Both the position numbers and the translations under genes were made by a program. A model generated the notes under the pieces. The model was not told the origin of the DNA. It saw only the letters and a program-made list of their open reading frames with translations, and made no database searches. From the NCBI RefSeq assembly GCF_022227845.1, contig NZ_JAJNQN010000020.1:1-64000 (forward strand): DNA of 64,000 nt, written 5' to 3'. Within the stretch, counting starts at the first letter, position 1; every line of letters begins with the position of its first letter. This DNA comes from Ectothiorhodospira lacustris. GTDB taxonomy: Bacteria; Pseudomonadota; Gammaproteobacteria; Ectothiorhodospirales; Ectothiorhodospiraceae. Of the stretch, positions 28,072-37,615 are shown in pieces.

Positions 28072-28588
28072 AGCCCTGTTGCCCGCGGTCTACCAGGCGG
28101 CCATCCGGCCGGGTTCCCCCCTGGATGCGATCCTGGAGGTGGCGGCCCGGCTACCCCAACCCAGCGAGGAACTGTTGGCCCGGATGGACAGCCTGTTTGA
28201 CCCCCGACGGACACCGGAAGCCATGGTCCCGTTCCTGGCCCGCTGGGTGGACCTGGACCGTTTTCTGCCCCGTCTGGCCGATGACGGCGCTGGTGGGATG
28301 CTGCCCAGCGGGCTGGGTCGCCTGCGGGAACTGTGCTGTGCCGCGGCCGACCTGTCGCGCCTGCGTGGCACCCCCCGGGGCCTGATCCGGTTTCTGGAGA
28401 TCGCCACCGGCCATACAGGCTTCGAACTCCACGAGAACCTGGATCGGGAAGGCCGACACCGTCCCTTTCATCTGCGGGTCACGGCACCGGCGGCGGCCGC
28501 TCCCCATGAGGCACTGATCCACACCATCATCGAGAGCGAGAAGCCTGCCTACGTGACCTACGACCGCAAAGAGTTGCAGTTCCGATAA
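28052..28588 (+). CDS. Baseplate protein, phage tail protein I (Pvc12)-like
   Basis: The 178-residue protein has the gpI-like pattern: REIEALLPAVYQ, LDAILEVAARLPQPSEELLARMDSLFDPRRTPEAMVPFLARWVDLD, and LRGTPRGLIRFLEIATG. In CIS baseplates it contacts the J protein and often carries fibres. I chose the ATG at 28052, preceded by GAGG; an ATG seven codons upstream is possible. It overlaps the J gene by 20 bases. It is the last recognisable baseplate gene here. Confidence 0.82.
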   Translation: MRRREIEALLPAVYQAAIRPGSPLDAILEVAARLPQPSEELLARMDSLFDPRRTPEAMVPFLARWVDLDRFLPRLADDGAGGMLPSGLGRLRELCCAAADLSRLRGTPRGLIRFLEIATGHTGFELHENLDREGRHRPFHLRVTAPAAAAPHEALIHTIIESEKPAYVTYDRKELQFR

Positions 28589-28604
28589 CAAGGGGGTAAG
28601 CACA

Positions 28605-29531
28605 ATGCCGAATTATTACGAAATCACCCCGACCGATGACCGCCTGACGCTGACCGGCGGCAAGGGCGAGGCCAGCTTCGGGGTACGTTACGTGGGTGGC
28701 CGCAGCGTCGAGGCGCGGGCCCGGGCGGTTCCTCTGGAAGGGACGCTGCCCACCTGGCTGAGACTGGAATCACCGGATCAACGGGCGATGCAACCGGGTC
28801 AGACCCAGACCTTCCGGGTACATGTCACGATCCCGCCGGGTACCCTGCCGGGGCGTTACGGGATGCGCCTGGATCTGATGTCCGTGGACAATACCGACGA
28901 GGAATACGATCAGGGCCCCATGATCACCTTTGAGGTGACCGAACCGGCCCCGGCGGCTGCCGCGGGCTTTCCCTGGTGGGTCATCATCGTACTCGCCCTG
29001 GTACTGACGGTCGGCGTCGGGGGGCTGACCTGGTGGATGAACTCTAGAGATAAGCCGGTCGAAGTGCCGCCGCTGAAAGACCTGATGCCGGCACAGGCCA
29101 TCCTCGACCTGGAGGCAGCCGGACTCCGGGCGGGAGCACAAACCCCTGAACATGATGGCGAGATTACGGCAGGTCGGGTAATCCGCGGCGAACCCGAGTC
29201 AGGGGTGCGCGTCAGCGCCGGGAGCCAGGTCGATCTGATCGTATCCAGCGGGCCTCAACTGATACGGATTCCTGACGTGGAGAACCAGAGGATCGCTGCA
29301 GCCAGACAGGCCATTCGTGAAGCGGGACTGGAAGTCGGCATGGCCTTTGCCCAGGGCAGGACTTGCCTGGGACCCTTCTGGGACGTGGAGCGGACCCATC
29401 CCGCCACCGGCACCCCGGTGCCGATCGGTTCCGAAGTCGATCTTTACCTGAAATGCGGACGGCCCGGGGGAATAACTCCCATCCCATTAAGGGATCCCAT
29501 CATCATAAATCCCGCCAATCCCCAACGTTGA
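28605..29531 (+). CDS. Membrane protein with N-terminal Ig-like domain and PASTA repeats
   Basis: The 308-residue protein has an N-terminal beta-sandwich-like domain (to about residue 115; RLTLTGGKGEASFGVRYVGG, then VHVTIPPGTLPGRYGMRLDL). A single membrane segment (about 125-145; WWVIIVLALVLTVGVGG) follows. Two PASTA-like units begin at PPLKDLMPAQAILDLEAAGL and IRIPDVENQRIAAARQAIREAGL. The tail is rich in Pro and Ile. PASTA domains bind muropeptides or mediate extracytoplasmic contacts in other proteins. There is a good GGGGG-type ribosome-binding site 16 bases after the gpI stop. It may anchor the CIS to the inner membrane. Confidence 0.75.
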   Translation: MPNYYEITPTDDRLTLTGGKGEASFGVRYVGGRSVEARARAVPLEGTLPTWLRLESPDQRAMQPGQTQTFRVHVTIPPGTLPGRYGMRLDLMSVDNTDEEYDQGPMITFEVTEPAPAAAAGFPWWVIIVLALVLTVGVGGLTWWMNSRDKPVEVPPLKDLMPAQAILDLEAAGLRAGAQTPEHDGEITAGRVIRGEPESGVRVSAGSQVDLIVSSGPQLIRIPDVENQRIAAARQAIREAGLEVGMAFAQGRTCLGPFWDVERTHPATGTPVPIGSEVDLYLKCGRPGGITPIPLRDPIIINPANPQR

Positions 29532-29568
29532 AGGACGGATCTGCACAACGGCCGTCAGGAGAACGGAC

Positions 29569-30051
29569 ATGCCCCCCAAGGTACTACAACTCCTGCTTGT
29601 GCTGGCAGCCGTGTTGTGCACGGTGGGGATTACCTGGATGCTGGCTCGGGGATCATCACCGGGCATGCCGGATACATTCGAGCCTCCGGGATGGATTTCC
29701 ACCCTGAGGGGGCTGGCCGGCGGACCCGGCGTGCAGGCGACGGATCTGCGCCGGGACGGAGCGGGCTTTCCCCAGGTGCTGCATCTGAGCGGCAACCAGA
29801 CGGTGGTCTACGAAGTACTGCCGGCACCGGGTACCCGGACCCGACGACTTGTCCTCGCGGTGGAAGGACAGGTCCGCATCCGCTATGAACCGGTTCAGGG
29901 CCAGCGGATCGGAGATGAATCCGTCCAACCCCAGATCTGGCCGGACGATTACCCCCGTGGGGACCCGCCGGCTTTCATCATCTACGACCAGGGCGGGCAA
30001 CTGCGTCTGGAAAACCGACAGGGCAACAGCCGGGTACGGTGGCCGGAATGA
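29569..30051 (+). CDS. CIS-linked protein with N-terminal membrane anchor
   Basis: The 160-residue protein starts with a hydrophobic segment (VLQLLLVLAAVLCTVGITWML, residues about 5-25). This is a signal anchor or uncleaved signal. The remaining beta-rich domain (QVLHLSGNQTVVYEV, RRLVLAVEGQVRIRYEP, AFIIYDQGGQLRLENRQG) would lie outside the cytoplasm. I do not recognise the family. It is coupled by ATGA to the multi-pass protein that follows. Confidence 0.6.
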   Translation: MPPKVLQLLLVLAAVLCTVGITWMLARGSSPGMPDTFEPPGWISTLRGLAGGPGVQATDLRRDGAGFPQVLHLSGNQTVVYEVLPAPGTRTRRLVLAVEGQVRIRYEPVQGQRIGDESVQPQIWPDDYPRGDPPAFIIYDQGGQLRLENRQGNSRVRWPE

Positions 30052-30728
30052 AGCCCCGTCCGCTGTATCGTCCCCTCTTTGTGCTGGCGGTGGCCCTCCT
30101 GGGCCTGGTGCTGCTGATCGAACTGGGCACGGCGATCAGCGCCCTCTTTCCGGCACTGCCCGCCGGCACCGTGGGCTGGGGAATACCGTCACTGGCCCTG
30201 CTGGATGCTCAGCTTCTGTTCACCGCCCTGCTCATGACCGCCCCCCTGCTGCTGCCGGAGCGGGTCACGGGACGCATCCAGGGGGTGCTGACCCTGATCT
30301 TCAGTTTTCTGGTCCTGATTGCCTGTCTGATGACCGGGTTTGCCGCCTTCACCCTGCTGATGCTGCTCGTCGGCCTGCTGCTGGCCGTACCCTTCGGACC
30401 GGTGGCCTACGCGGCTCTGGGCTATGCCGGATTTCCCACCGCCGGCGCCGCCGTCGTCCTCGGTCTGCTCATGACCTGCAAGTTGGTCTGCATCGGCGTG
30501 CTGGTGACCGCCCATCCCCGCTTCCTGGAAAACAGGGGCCTGATGCTGCTGGTCCTGAGTTCCCTGCTGGCGACCCTCATCGTCACCTTTCTGCATGCCC
30601 TGGTCCCGGGCATGCTGGTCAGCGTCACCGACCTGATCGCCGCCGTTATTGTCGCCATCATTGCGGGGATATGGGCGGTGATCGGCCTCGTGTGCGCCTT
30701 GGTCGCCATGATCAGGGCCGTGGCCTGA
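30048..30728 (+). CDS. Multi-pass membrane protein at end of CIS cluster
   Basis: The 226-residue protein is almost wholly hydrophobic, with about seven predicted membrane helices. Examples are FVLAVALLGLVLLIELGT, LLFTALLMTAPLLLP, VLGLLMTCKLVCIGVLV and LIAAVIVAIIAGIWAVIGLV. No transporter or enzyme motif is visible. The ATG overlaps the upstream stop (ATGA). It converges on and overlaps by 17 bases the reverse-strand J-domain gene. Family unknown. Confidence 0.65.
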   Translation: MKPRPLYRPLFVLAVALLGLVLLIELGTAISALFPALPAGTVGWGIPSLALLDAQLLFTALLMTAPLLLPERVTGRIQGVLTLIFSFLVLIACLMTGFAAFTLLMLLVGLLLAVPFGPVAYAALGYAGFPTAGAAVVLGLLMTCKLVCIGVLVTAHPRFLENRGLMLLVLSSLLATLIVTFLHALVPGMLVSVTDLIAAVIVAIIAGIWAVIGLVCALVAMIRAVA

Positions 30729-32157
30729 GCGGGCCTGAGTCCCCCACCCGCTTGAAATCCCCCGCCGACGCCAGGGGCGGGGGTGCCACCCGCAGGAACA
30801 GGCGGTACAGATCCGCCGCGCTCTCCCCCTGACCCATGGTCTCCCGGAGCAGTCCCAGTACCAGGAACATAAGGATGGTGCGTTCGGGCAGGGCGCTGAA
30901 ACCCTCGTCCCCCAATCCTTCCACATAATCGGTCATCAGGGCCTCCGCGCGGGCAAAATCCCGACTCCAGATCAGCAGTACCAGCAGGTCGTATAGCACC
31001 CCCAGCTGGGCGGCCTGGTCATATTCATCCAGGCCGGACAGGAGCTCGTAGGCCTCCAGCAGGGTCTCCCGAGCCTGAGGCAACCGGTCGGTGGATTTCT
31101 GCAGGGCGGCCAGGTCCACCAGCGTGTGGAACACCTCCATGTGGGCATAGCCGTATGTCTGCTGTTTCTGCTCCAGTACCTTGAGCAGCCAACCTTCCGC
31201 CGCCGTATGATCCCGTGCCTCGAAACAGGTCACCGCCAGGTCACGCAGGATGACCGTGAGATTGTCGGTCTCCACCCGTCCCGGTTCCGCCGACAGTTTC
31301 AATGCCGCCTCCAGGTGCTCCATGGCCTTGTCGAAGGCGCGCCGGTTCATACACTCCCGGGCCATCTGATGCAGCAGTTCGACCAGCATGGCCGGGTCGG
31401 GTCCTCGCACCCAGCGCAGTCGGCCAAAGGGCTCGTCGGTGTCACTGGAGGAATTGTCCGTAGTCAGGGAGACGACCCGGGGCCGGTTCTCGTAGAGCCA
31501 GGGGTTATCGTAGAGGGTCCAGTAAGGCGCCTTGTAATCCCGGGAAAAAACGGACTCGTCCAGACCCCGCCGAAATGAGATCAAGCTGCGGGCATAGAGG
31601 GATTTGAGTTCCTTCTTGTTGGGAATGCGCCAGTCCCGAAACCCCGCGTGCCCGTTGCTGTTGAAGTGTTGCAGACGAACCATGGCCGACTCGGCGGAAA
31701 AGACATCGGGGCTACCGTACACCGTGCCGCCGAGCCAGGATTCCCCCACCGAGTGAACAAACCACTGCAGGCCCGTCTTCAGATCCATCACGGTGCCGTC
31801 GGCCAGATCGATGAAACGCTCGCCACGCCCGACCGCTGCGGGCGTCAGGGCGTAGGAATACTGATAGGCATACCGGCGGGCGCTGCTGGGCCGGGCCGCC
31901 GGTTCCGGCTGCTGGAATCCGCGGGCGTAACGCTGATTGGCGATCCACGTATCATGCTCACGGCGCCGCTCAGGGTCGGACAGCACCGTGTAGGCATCGT
32001 TGATGATCTTGGTGATCCGCTCCGCCTTCTCCCGCTGATGCTGGTTCTTGTCCGGGTGCCACTTCTGGGACAGGAACTTGTAGGCACCCCGGATGACTTC
32101 AGGACTCGCGTTCTCGGTGACCTGCAGGTTTTCGTAGTGAGTTCTTAGCCGCTTCAT
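30712..32157 (-). CDS. J-domain / DUF1566 (Lcl) / TPR fusion protein
   Basis: Residues 1-70 form a J domain with the DnaK-activating HPD in KWHPDKNQ. A middle domain (about 110-250) has the DUF1566/Lcl pattern: FIDLADGTVMDLKTGLQWF, NGHAGFRDWRIPNKKELKSL and APYWTLYD. The C-terminal 230 residues look like TPR helices (AMEHLEAALKLS and similar). Total length is 481 residues. Such a fusion suggests a co-chaperone that recruits Hsp70 to a partner. It ends head-on against the CIS cluster, so a functional link is possible but not shown. The start at 32157 lies four bases past the MuiA-like stop. Confidence 0.8.
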   Translation of the reverse strand: MKRLRTHYENLQVTENASPEVIRGAYKFLSQKWHPDKNQHQREKAERITKIINDAYTVLSDPERRREHDTWIANQRYARGFQQPEPAARPSSARRYAYQYSYALTPAAVGRGERFIDLADGTVMDLKTGLQWFVHSVGESWLGGTVYGSPDVFSAESAMVRLQHFNSNGHAGFRDWRIPNKKELKSLYARSLISFRRGLDESVFSRDYKAPYWTLYDNPWLYENRPRVVSLTTDNSSSDTDEPFGRLRWVRGPDPAMLVELLHQMARECMNRRAFDKAMEHLEAALKLSAEPGRVETDNLTVILRDLAVTCFEARDHTAAEGWLLKVLEQKQQTYGYAHMEVFHTLVDLAALQKSTDRLPQARETLLEAYELLSGLDEYDQAAQLGVLYDLLVLLIWSRDFARAEALMTDYVEGLGDEGFSALPERTILMFLVLGLLRETMGQGESAADLYRLFLRVAPPPLASAGDFKRVGDSGPLRPRP

Positions 32158-32160
32158 GGG

Positions 32161-33756
32161 TCAGCGCAGTCCAATGATGTCCTCCACGTCCTCAGGCCAG
32201 GTCAGGGTATAGGCGAAGCGGATCCGGGTCCGGGCATCCGCCTCCAGGGACTGGTGCCAGGCCAGCACTCCCTGCTTGCCGTCCACGTCCCGCTCAGTGG
32301 GCGGTGTGCTCCGGCTGTCCAGTTCCACCTTGATGCGTTCGTCGCGGGCCACCGGGAGCTGATCCAGTACGGTGACATCCACGGGACGCGGATGAGCATT
32401 ATGCACCGAGATCAGGTACGCCCGCTCCAGCCGCTGCTGGCGGCGGATCAGCCCCTCCTGACCGCGGCTGTCCCGGTCCAATTCGTAGCGGATGCCGATG
32501 CGCTCATCCACCCCGAAGGACAGACGCAGGGGACTGCCGGGCTGCAGGGACGGGAACGGTACCCCTCCCACCAGGCTACCGTCCTGGAACAGGCTCACCT
32601 GTCCGGCCGGGAGCGGCGCCGCCCCCTCGAAGGTGGTTTCCGCAAACAGGTAGGCGTGGGGCATCAGCCGGGGCACGGCCCGGGCCGACAGGCTAGCCTC
32701 CAGACGATGCTCCGCCAGGGTATGACGATGGGGCTGGTTGTCCGAAGGGATGCTGACCTGCCCCGCGATCCGGTACAGGGCACTGAACTCCGCTGCCTCC
32801 AGGTCAGCCATCTGCTCACCGGCCTTCATCTCCGGCGCCGGTGCCATGGACATCAGGGCATCCATGGTCACCTCCTGGGAACGTCGTGCCGTGGGTGCCG
32901 GCGTCGGCCTGGCCACGTCCACATACCAGGGCTGCAGTTCCGGCAGCCGACCGCCCAGTTCGGGACGGGCGGTGGACAGTCGCAGGATCACATCATTCCA
33001 GTCCTGACCGGTATTCTGACGCAGCTCTGCCCGCTGCACCAGCCGCAGCTCACCGGTGGCGGTATCCAGGCGGGCCTCGTAGAGGGGGCGCCAGCCGGCA
33101 TGGCGGACCCGATATTCCAGGGTCAGGACGGCTTCTCCCGCCACCGGGCTTTGATAATGCACCCGCGCCTCCAGGGTATCCCGACGGCCTCGTTGCAGGG
33201 TCTCCAGTTCGTCACGGATGCGCTGGATATCCGCCTCCACTTCACGCAGGGACTGCTCGTGGTTCTGGATGGTGCGCAGGATGTCCAGGGCACCCTCCCC
33301 CACCACCTGCCAGGCCCGGGGCCACTGGTCCGGGCTCAGGCCCGATTCCGCCGGCGACGCGGCCTGTCCCATCCGCTCCACCAGACGCAGCTGGATCTCA
33401 CCGGCACGAATCTCATCGGTGATCCCCCGCTGCTGATCCTCCAGCGCCTGCAGTCTTTCCGTCAGGGCCTGCTCCGTGGGATGGGCCAGATCACGACCAT
33501 GCACCACCCGGGTCTCCAGGGTGCCCAGTATCAATCCCTCGGGGCCTCGGGCACTGACCCGAAGGCCGGCCGTGTCCAGATCGGCGGGTAGCCGGTCCAC
33601 GGTGATCACCCCCTGACCGGCACTCAAGGTGGCCGTCTGTTCCATCACCACGCCGGCCTGACCGGGAAACAGGGTGACTTCCACCACCTGACCCGCCCAG
33701 GCGGTGCCGGACAGCCCGGCAACCAGCAAAGACAACGGCACCCTGAACTTGTACAT
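32161..33756 (-). CDS. Secreted DUF4139/DUF4140 (mucoidy inhibitor MuiA-like) protein
   Basis: The 531-residue protein has a clear signal peptide (MYKFRVPLSLLVAGLSGTAWA, cleaved before GQVVEV). A DUF4140-type N-terminal domain, a long coiled coil (about 100-190; ERLQALEDQQRGITDEIRAGE) and a beta-rich DUF4139 domain follow. The latter contains YRVRHAGWRPLYEARLDT and TGQDWNDVILRLST. This is the organisation of the MuiA family, first linked to capsule overproduction in Pantoea; its mechanism is unknown. GGGAGG eight bases before the ATG at 33756 supports this start over one 13 codons upstream. It is probably co-transcribed with the J-domain gene. Confidence 0.85.
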   Translation of the reverse strand: MYKFRVPLSLLVAGLSGTAWAGQVVEVTLFPGQAGVVMEQTATLSAGQGVITVDRLPADLDTAGLRVSARGPEGLILGTLETRVVHGRDLAHPTEQALTERLQALEDQQRGITDEIRAGEIQLRLVERMGQAASPAESGLSPDQWPRAWQVVGEGALDILRTIQNHEQSLREVEADIQRIRDELETLQRGRRDTLEARVHYQSPVAGEAVLTLEYRVRHAGWRPLYEARLDTATGELRLVQRAELRQNTGQDWNDVILRLSTARPELGGRLPELQPWYVDVARPTPAPTARRSQEVTMDALMSMAPAPEMKAGEQMADLEAAEFSALYRIAGQVSIPSDNQPHRHTLAEHRLEASLSARAVPRLMPHAYLFAETTFEGAAPLPAGQVSLFQDGSLVGGVPFPSLQPGSPLRLSFGVDERIGIRYELDRDSRGQEGLIRRQQRLERAYLISVHNAHPRPVDVTVLDQLPVARDERIKVELDSRSTPPTERDVDGKQGVLAWHQSLEADARTRIRFAYTLTWPEDVEDIIGLR

Positions 33757-33901
33757 GCGAAGAACCTCCCAGGAAACGGTGCATCGGTGACACAACCTTG
33801 GATTCAGGCGATACCATATGCCAGATCCGGGTGCGTTGCACCATTACTCAATAACCCACTCAACTATCCGGCCAGGGCAGGCACGGCAACTGGAGTTCTT
33901 C

Positions 33902-34975
33902 ATGTCACATTCAATCGCCGTCATCCCCGGCGACGGTATCGGCAATGAGGTCATGCCCGAGGGCCTGCGCGCCCTGGAGGCCGCGGCCCGGCGCTTCGGC
34001 ATCGACCTGCAATACACCCATTTCGACTTCGCCTGTTGCGACTACTACCTGGCCCACGGCCGCATGCTGCCCGAGGACTGGTTCGAGCGGCTCAAGGGCT
34101 TTGACGCCATCTTCTTCGGTGCCGTGGGCGACCCGGCGCGGGTGCCGGACCATATTTCCCTGTGGGGTTCCCTGCTCCAGTTCCGGCGCGCCTTCGACCA
34201 GTACATCAACCTGCGCCCCTGCAAGCTGCTGCCCGGCATCCGCAGCCCCCTGGCGGGACGCAGCCCCGGTGACATGGATTTCTACGTGGTGCGGGAAAAT
34301 ACCGAAGGCGAGTATTCCAGCATCGGCGGCCGCATGTTCGAAGGCACCGAGCGGGAGGTGGTGATCCAGGAGACGGTGATGACCCGGATCGGGGTCGACC
34401 GGGTGCTGCAGTATGCCTTTGAACTGGCCGATCGCCGCCCCCGTCGCAAACTGACCTCCGCCACCAAGTCCAACGGGATTTCCATCACCATGCCCTACTG
34501 GGACGAGCGGGTGAAGGCCATGGCCGAGCGCTATCCGCAGGTGGCGGTGGACCAGTATCACATCGACATCCTCACGGCCAATTTCGTGCTTCACCCCGAC
34601 TGGTTCGACGTGGTGGTGGCCAGCAATCTGTTCGGCGACATCCTCTCCGACCTGGGACCGGCCTGTGCCGGCACCATCGGCGTGGCCCCGTCGGCCAACA
34701 TCAATCCCGACGGCACCTTCCCCAGCCTGTTCGAACCCGTACACGGCAGTGCCCCGGACATTGCCGGCCGGGGGATCGCCAACCCCATCGGCCAGATCTG
34801 GTCGGCGGCGATGATGCTGGAACACCTGGGCCACCAGGCGGCGGCCCAGGCCATCGTGACGGCGTTTGAAGGGGTGCTGACCGAGGGAGATTCCCGGGTG
34901 CTGACCCCCGACATCGGCGGACAAGGCAACACCCGTACCCTGGGCGAAGCGATCGCCGCCCGGATCGAAGGCTGA
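33902..34975 (+). CDS. Tartrate/D-malate dehydrogenase-type NAD enzyme (IPMDH superfamily)
   Basis: The 357-residue protein belongs to the isopropylmalate/isocitrate dehydrogenase superfamily. It has the start IAVIPGDGIGNEVMPEG, the substrate arginines in INLRPCKLLPG, VRENTEGEYSSIGG and the metal-binding DVVVASNLFGDILSDL. HGSAPDIAGRGIANP follows in the cofactor region. HISLWGSLLQFRRAFDQY is characteristic of the TtuC/DmlA subgroup, which decarboxylates tartrate or D-malate, rather than LeuB. An isopropylmalate role is unlikely, as no leuC/leuD is near. It converges on the ETF-QO gene. Confidence 0.85.
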   Translation: MSHSIAVIPGDGIGNEVMPEGLRALEAAARRFGIDLQYTHFDFACCDYYLAHGRMLPEDWFERLKGFDAIFFGAVGDPARVPDHISLWGSLLQFRRAFDQYINLRPCKLLPGIRSPLAGRSPGDMDFYVVRENTEGEYSSIGGRMFEGTEREVVIQETVMTRIGVDRVLQYAFELADRRPRRKLTSATKSNGISITMPYWDERVKAMAERYPQVAVDQYHIDILTANFVLHPDWFDVVVASNLFGDILSDLGPACAGTIGVAPSANINPDGTFPSLFEPVHGSAPDIAGRGIANPIGQIWSAAMMLEHLGHQAAAQAIVTAFEGVLTEGDSRVLTPDIGGQGNTRTLGEAIAARIEG

Positions 34976-34992
34976 TCCGGCCCGAGATGGCC

Positions 34993-36630
34993 CTACATGG
35001 CAGGATAGTTAGGGCCATCCCCCCCTTGGGGCGCCACCCAGTTGATGTTCTGGCCCGGGTCCTTGATGTCGCAGGTCTTGCAGTGCACACAGTTCTGGGC
35101 GTTGATCTGCAGGCGCGCACCCGAACCGTTCTTTTGCACGTATTCATAGACCCCCGCAGGGCAGTAGCGGGTTTCGGGACCGGCGAAGCGGGCATGGTTC
35201 AGTGACAGGGGCAGCGCCGGGTCCCGCAGTTGCAGGTGGACCGGCTGGCCTTCCTCGTGGTGGGTGTTGGACAGAAACACCGAGGAAAGCCGGTCGAAGG
35301 TGAGCGTGCCGTCGGGCTTGGGATACTCGACGGGGGTCGAGGATGCCGCCGGCTGCAGGGCGGCATGGTCCGGATGATGGTGAAGGGTCCAAGGCGCCCT
35401 GCCCTTGAGCACGTAGGTTTCCAGGGCGGCATGGGCTAGACCACCCCACAGGCCCCAACGAAAACCGGGACGGATGTTGCGAGCCGCATGCAACTCCTGC
35501 ATCACCCAGGTCTGATCCAGACGCTGCCGGTAATCGACGGCCTCGCCCCGCCGCCCGGCCCCGTCGGCCGGCAGATCGAACACTGCCTCGGCCGCCGTCA
35601 TGCCGCTCTTCATGGCGTTGTGGCTACCCTTGATGCGGGGCACATCCAGAAAACCGGCGGCGTCTCCGGCCAACAGGCCACCCGGGAAGCTGAGACGGGG
35701 AATGCTCTGCCAGCCGCCCTCCACCAGGGCCCTGGCCCCGAAGGCAATGCGGCGCCCGCCCTCCAGCACCTCGCGGATGGCGGGATGGGTCTTGAACCGC
35801 TGCATCTCCTCGAAGGGGCTCAGATAGGGGTTGCGATAATCCAGTCCGACGATGAAACCCACCGCCACCTGATGGTCTTCCAGGTGATAGAGGAATCCAC
35901 CGCCGTAGGTGCCGTGGTCCAGCGGCCAGCCGATGGTGTGGCGAACGGTGCCGGGCCGGTGCCGGGCCGGGTCCACCTCCCAGAGTTCCTTGATCCCCAG
36001 GCCGTAGGTCTGAGGATCAACGCCATCCCGAAGATCAAAGTGTGCCATCAGCTGTTTGGTCAGTGAACCGTGGCAGCCCTCGGTGAACAGGGTCTGGCGG
36101 GCGTGGAGTTCCACCCCCGGCTCGAACTGGGGGCCTTCGCTGCCATCGGCCAGGCGGCCCATGTCGGCGGTAGCCACGCCCATCACCGCGCCCTGATCAT
36201 CAAACAGGATCTGCGCCGCCGGGAAACCGGGCAGGACCTCCACCCCCAGATCCTCGGCCTGTTGGGCCAGCCAGCGGCAGAGATTGCCCAGGCTGATGAT
36301 GTAATTGCCCTGGTTGTGCATCTGGGGCGGCAACGGCAGTTTGACCGACCGTTCCCGGCCCAACCACAGGAAGGCATCCTCGGTGGCCGGCGTGTGCAGG
36401 GGTGCCCCCCGCGCCTGCCAATCGGGAATGAGTTCGTTCAGAGCCCGGGGGTCGAACACGGCCCCGGAGAGGATATGGGCACCCACCTCGGAGCCCTTTT
36501 CCAGGACGCAGACCGACAGCTCCCGACCGGCAGCCGCGGCCAGTTGCCGTAGACGAATCGCCGCCGCCAGGCCGGCCGGGCCAGCGCCGACGATGACCAC
36601 ATCAAATTCCATGCTTTCACGTTCCGACAT
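34993..36630 (-). CDS. Electron transfer flavoprotein-ubiquinone oxidoreductase
   Basis: ETF-QO takes electrons from reduced ETF and passes them to ubiquinone at the inner membrane. The 545-residue protein has the FAD-binding start [37 protein letters not shown], and [20 protein letters not shown]. The C-terminal [4Fe-4S] domain has [10 protein letters not shown] followed by [13 protein letters not shown]. Length matches the family. It is the last gene of the liv-etf operon, after etfA. It gives acyl-CoA dehydrogenases such as LiuA their route to the respiratory chain. Start chosen at the ATG encoding MSERES; a short frame extends upstream. Confidence 0.95.
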   Translation of the reverse strand: MSERESMEFDVVIVGAGPAGLAAAIRLRQLAAAAGRELSVCVLEKGSEVGAHILSGAVFDPRALNELIPDWQARGAPLHTPATEDAFLWLGRERSVKLPLPPQMHNQGNYIISLGNLCRWLAQQAEDLGVEVLPGFPAAQILFDDQGAVMGVATADMGRLADGSEGPQFEPGVELHARQTLFTEGCHGSLTKQLMAHFDLRDGVDPQTYGLGIKELWEVDPARHRPGTVRHTIGWPLDHGTYGGGFLYHLEDHQVAVGFIVGLDYRNPYLSPFEEMQRFKTHPAIREVLEGGRRIAFGARALVEGGWQSIPRLSFPGGLLAGDAAGFLDVPRIKGSHNAMKSGMTAAEAVFDLPADGAGRRGEAVDYRQRLDQTWVMQELHAARNIRPGFRWGLWGGLAHAALETYVLKGRAPWTLHHHPDHAALQPAASSTPVEYPKPDGTLTFDRLSSVFLSNTHHEEGQPVHLQLRDPALPLSLNHARFAGPETRYCPAGVYEYVQKNGSGARLQINAQNCVHCKTCDIKDPGQNINWVAPQGGDGPNYPAM

Positions 36631-36659
36631 GGCGGGTTTCTCCGGGTGAGGGTGGTGGG

Positions 36660-37601
36660 TCAGGCCTTCATCTGTCTGAGTCCGTCCCGCAGCGACGGCA
36701 GGATCTCCAGCAGATCCCCCACCAGGGCATAGTCGGCGGTCTGCACCATGGGGCACTCCTCGTCCTTGTTGATGGCCACTACCACCTTGCTGTCCTTCAT
36801 GCCGGCCCAGTGCTGGATGGCGCCGGAGATGCCCACGGCGATGTACAGCTCCGGGGCGACGATCTTGCCGGTCTGGCCTACCTGATAGTCGTTGGGCACG
36901 AACCCCGCGTCCACCGCCGCTCGGGAGGCACCGATGGCGGCGCCCAGTTCATCGGCCACCGCCTCCAGCAATCCAAAGCCCTCCGCGCTACCGACGCCCC
37001 GCCCACCGGAGATCACCACCCGGGCCGCGCCCAGTTCGGGCCGTTCGCTGCGGGTCATGGCGTCCTCCACGAACCGGGACACTCCCGGATCGGGGCCGGC
37101 CGCGATGGTCGTGATCTCTGCCTGCCCACCTTCTGCGGCCGGGGCAAAGGCCGTGGTGCGGATGGTCAGCACCCGGATGCGCTCCTCGCAACAGACCCGG
37201 GCCATGACATTGCCTGCATAGATGGGACGCTGGAAGACGGTGGGGCTTTCGATCGCGGTGATGTCCGATACCTGCCCCACGTCCAGCAGGCCCGCCACCC
37301 GGGGCATCACGTCCTTGCCGTGACTGGTGGCGGCGGCCACCACCGCCTGATGGTCGGCAGCCAGGGCGGCGATCAGTACCGCCAGGGGTTCCGCCAGCTG
37401 GTGTTCATACAGCGGGTCATCACACAGCAGTACCTGTGTTACACCCTGCAGCCGTGCCGCGGCCTCGGCCACGGCACGGCAGTGGTGACCGGCCACCAGA
37501 ACCCGGATGTCTTCCCCCAGGGCCGTCGCCGCCGCCACCGCCCGTCGACCGGCATCGGAAAGGATTTTATGATCGTGTTCCGCCACTACCAGGACTGTCA
37601 T
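36660..37601 (-). CDS. etfA: Electron transfer flavoprotein alpha subunit
   Basis: The 313-residue protein has the ETF alpha signature: [13 protein letters not shown] for FAD binding, [27 protein letters not shown], and [17 protein letters not shown]. It forms a heterodimer with EtfB and carries electrons from acyl-CoA dehydrogenases to ETF-QO. It lies 14 bases after etfB and 29 bases before the ETF-QO gene on the same strand. Confidence 0.96.
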   Translation of the reverse strand: MTVLVVAEHDHKILSDAGRRAVAAATALGEDIRVLVAGHHCRAVAEAAARLQGVTQVLLCDDPLYEHQLAEPLAVLIAALAADHQAVVAAATSHGKDVMPRVAGLLDVGQVSDITAIESPTVFQRPIYAGNVMARVCCEERIRVLTIRTTAFAPAAEGGQAEITTIAAGPDPGVSRFVEDAMTRSERPELGAARVVISGGRGVGSAEGFGLLEAVADELGAAIGASRAAVDAGFVPNDYQVGQTGKIVAPELYIAVGISGAIQHWAGMKDSKVVVAINKDEECPMVQTADYALVGDLLEILPSLRDGLRQMKA

Positions 37602-37615
37602 GGTTGTTCTCCTTT

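Noticed and set aside
19224-30728. Intact prophage
   Set aside because: No capsid, portal, terminase, integrase, holin or endolysin gene; only injection-apparatus and membrane genes.
19224-30728. Standard type VI secretion system
   Set aside because: No TssJ/L/M membrane complex, ClpV, TssK/F/G or Hcp; the sheath is one phage-like protein instead of TssB/C.
32254-33591. 445-codon forward open frame over the MuiA-like gene
   Set aside because: The reverse gene has a signal peptide, ribosome-binding site and family motifs; the forward frame has none.
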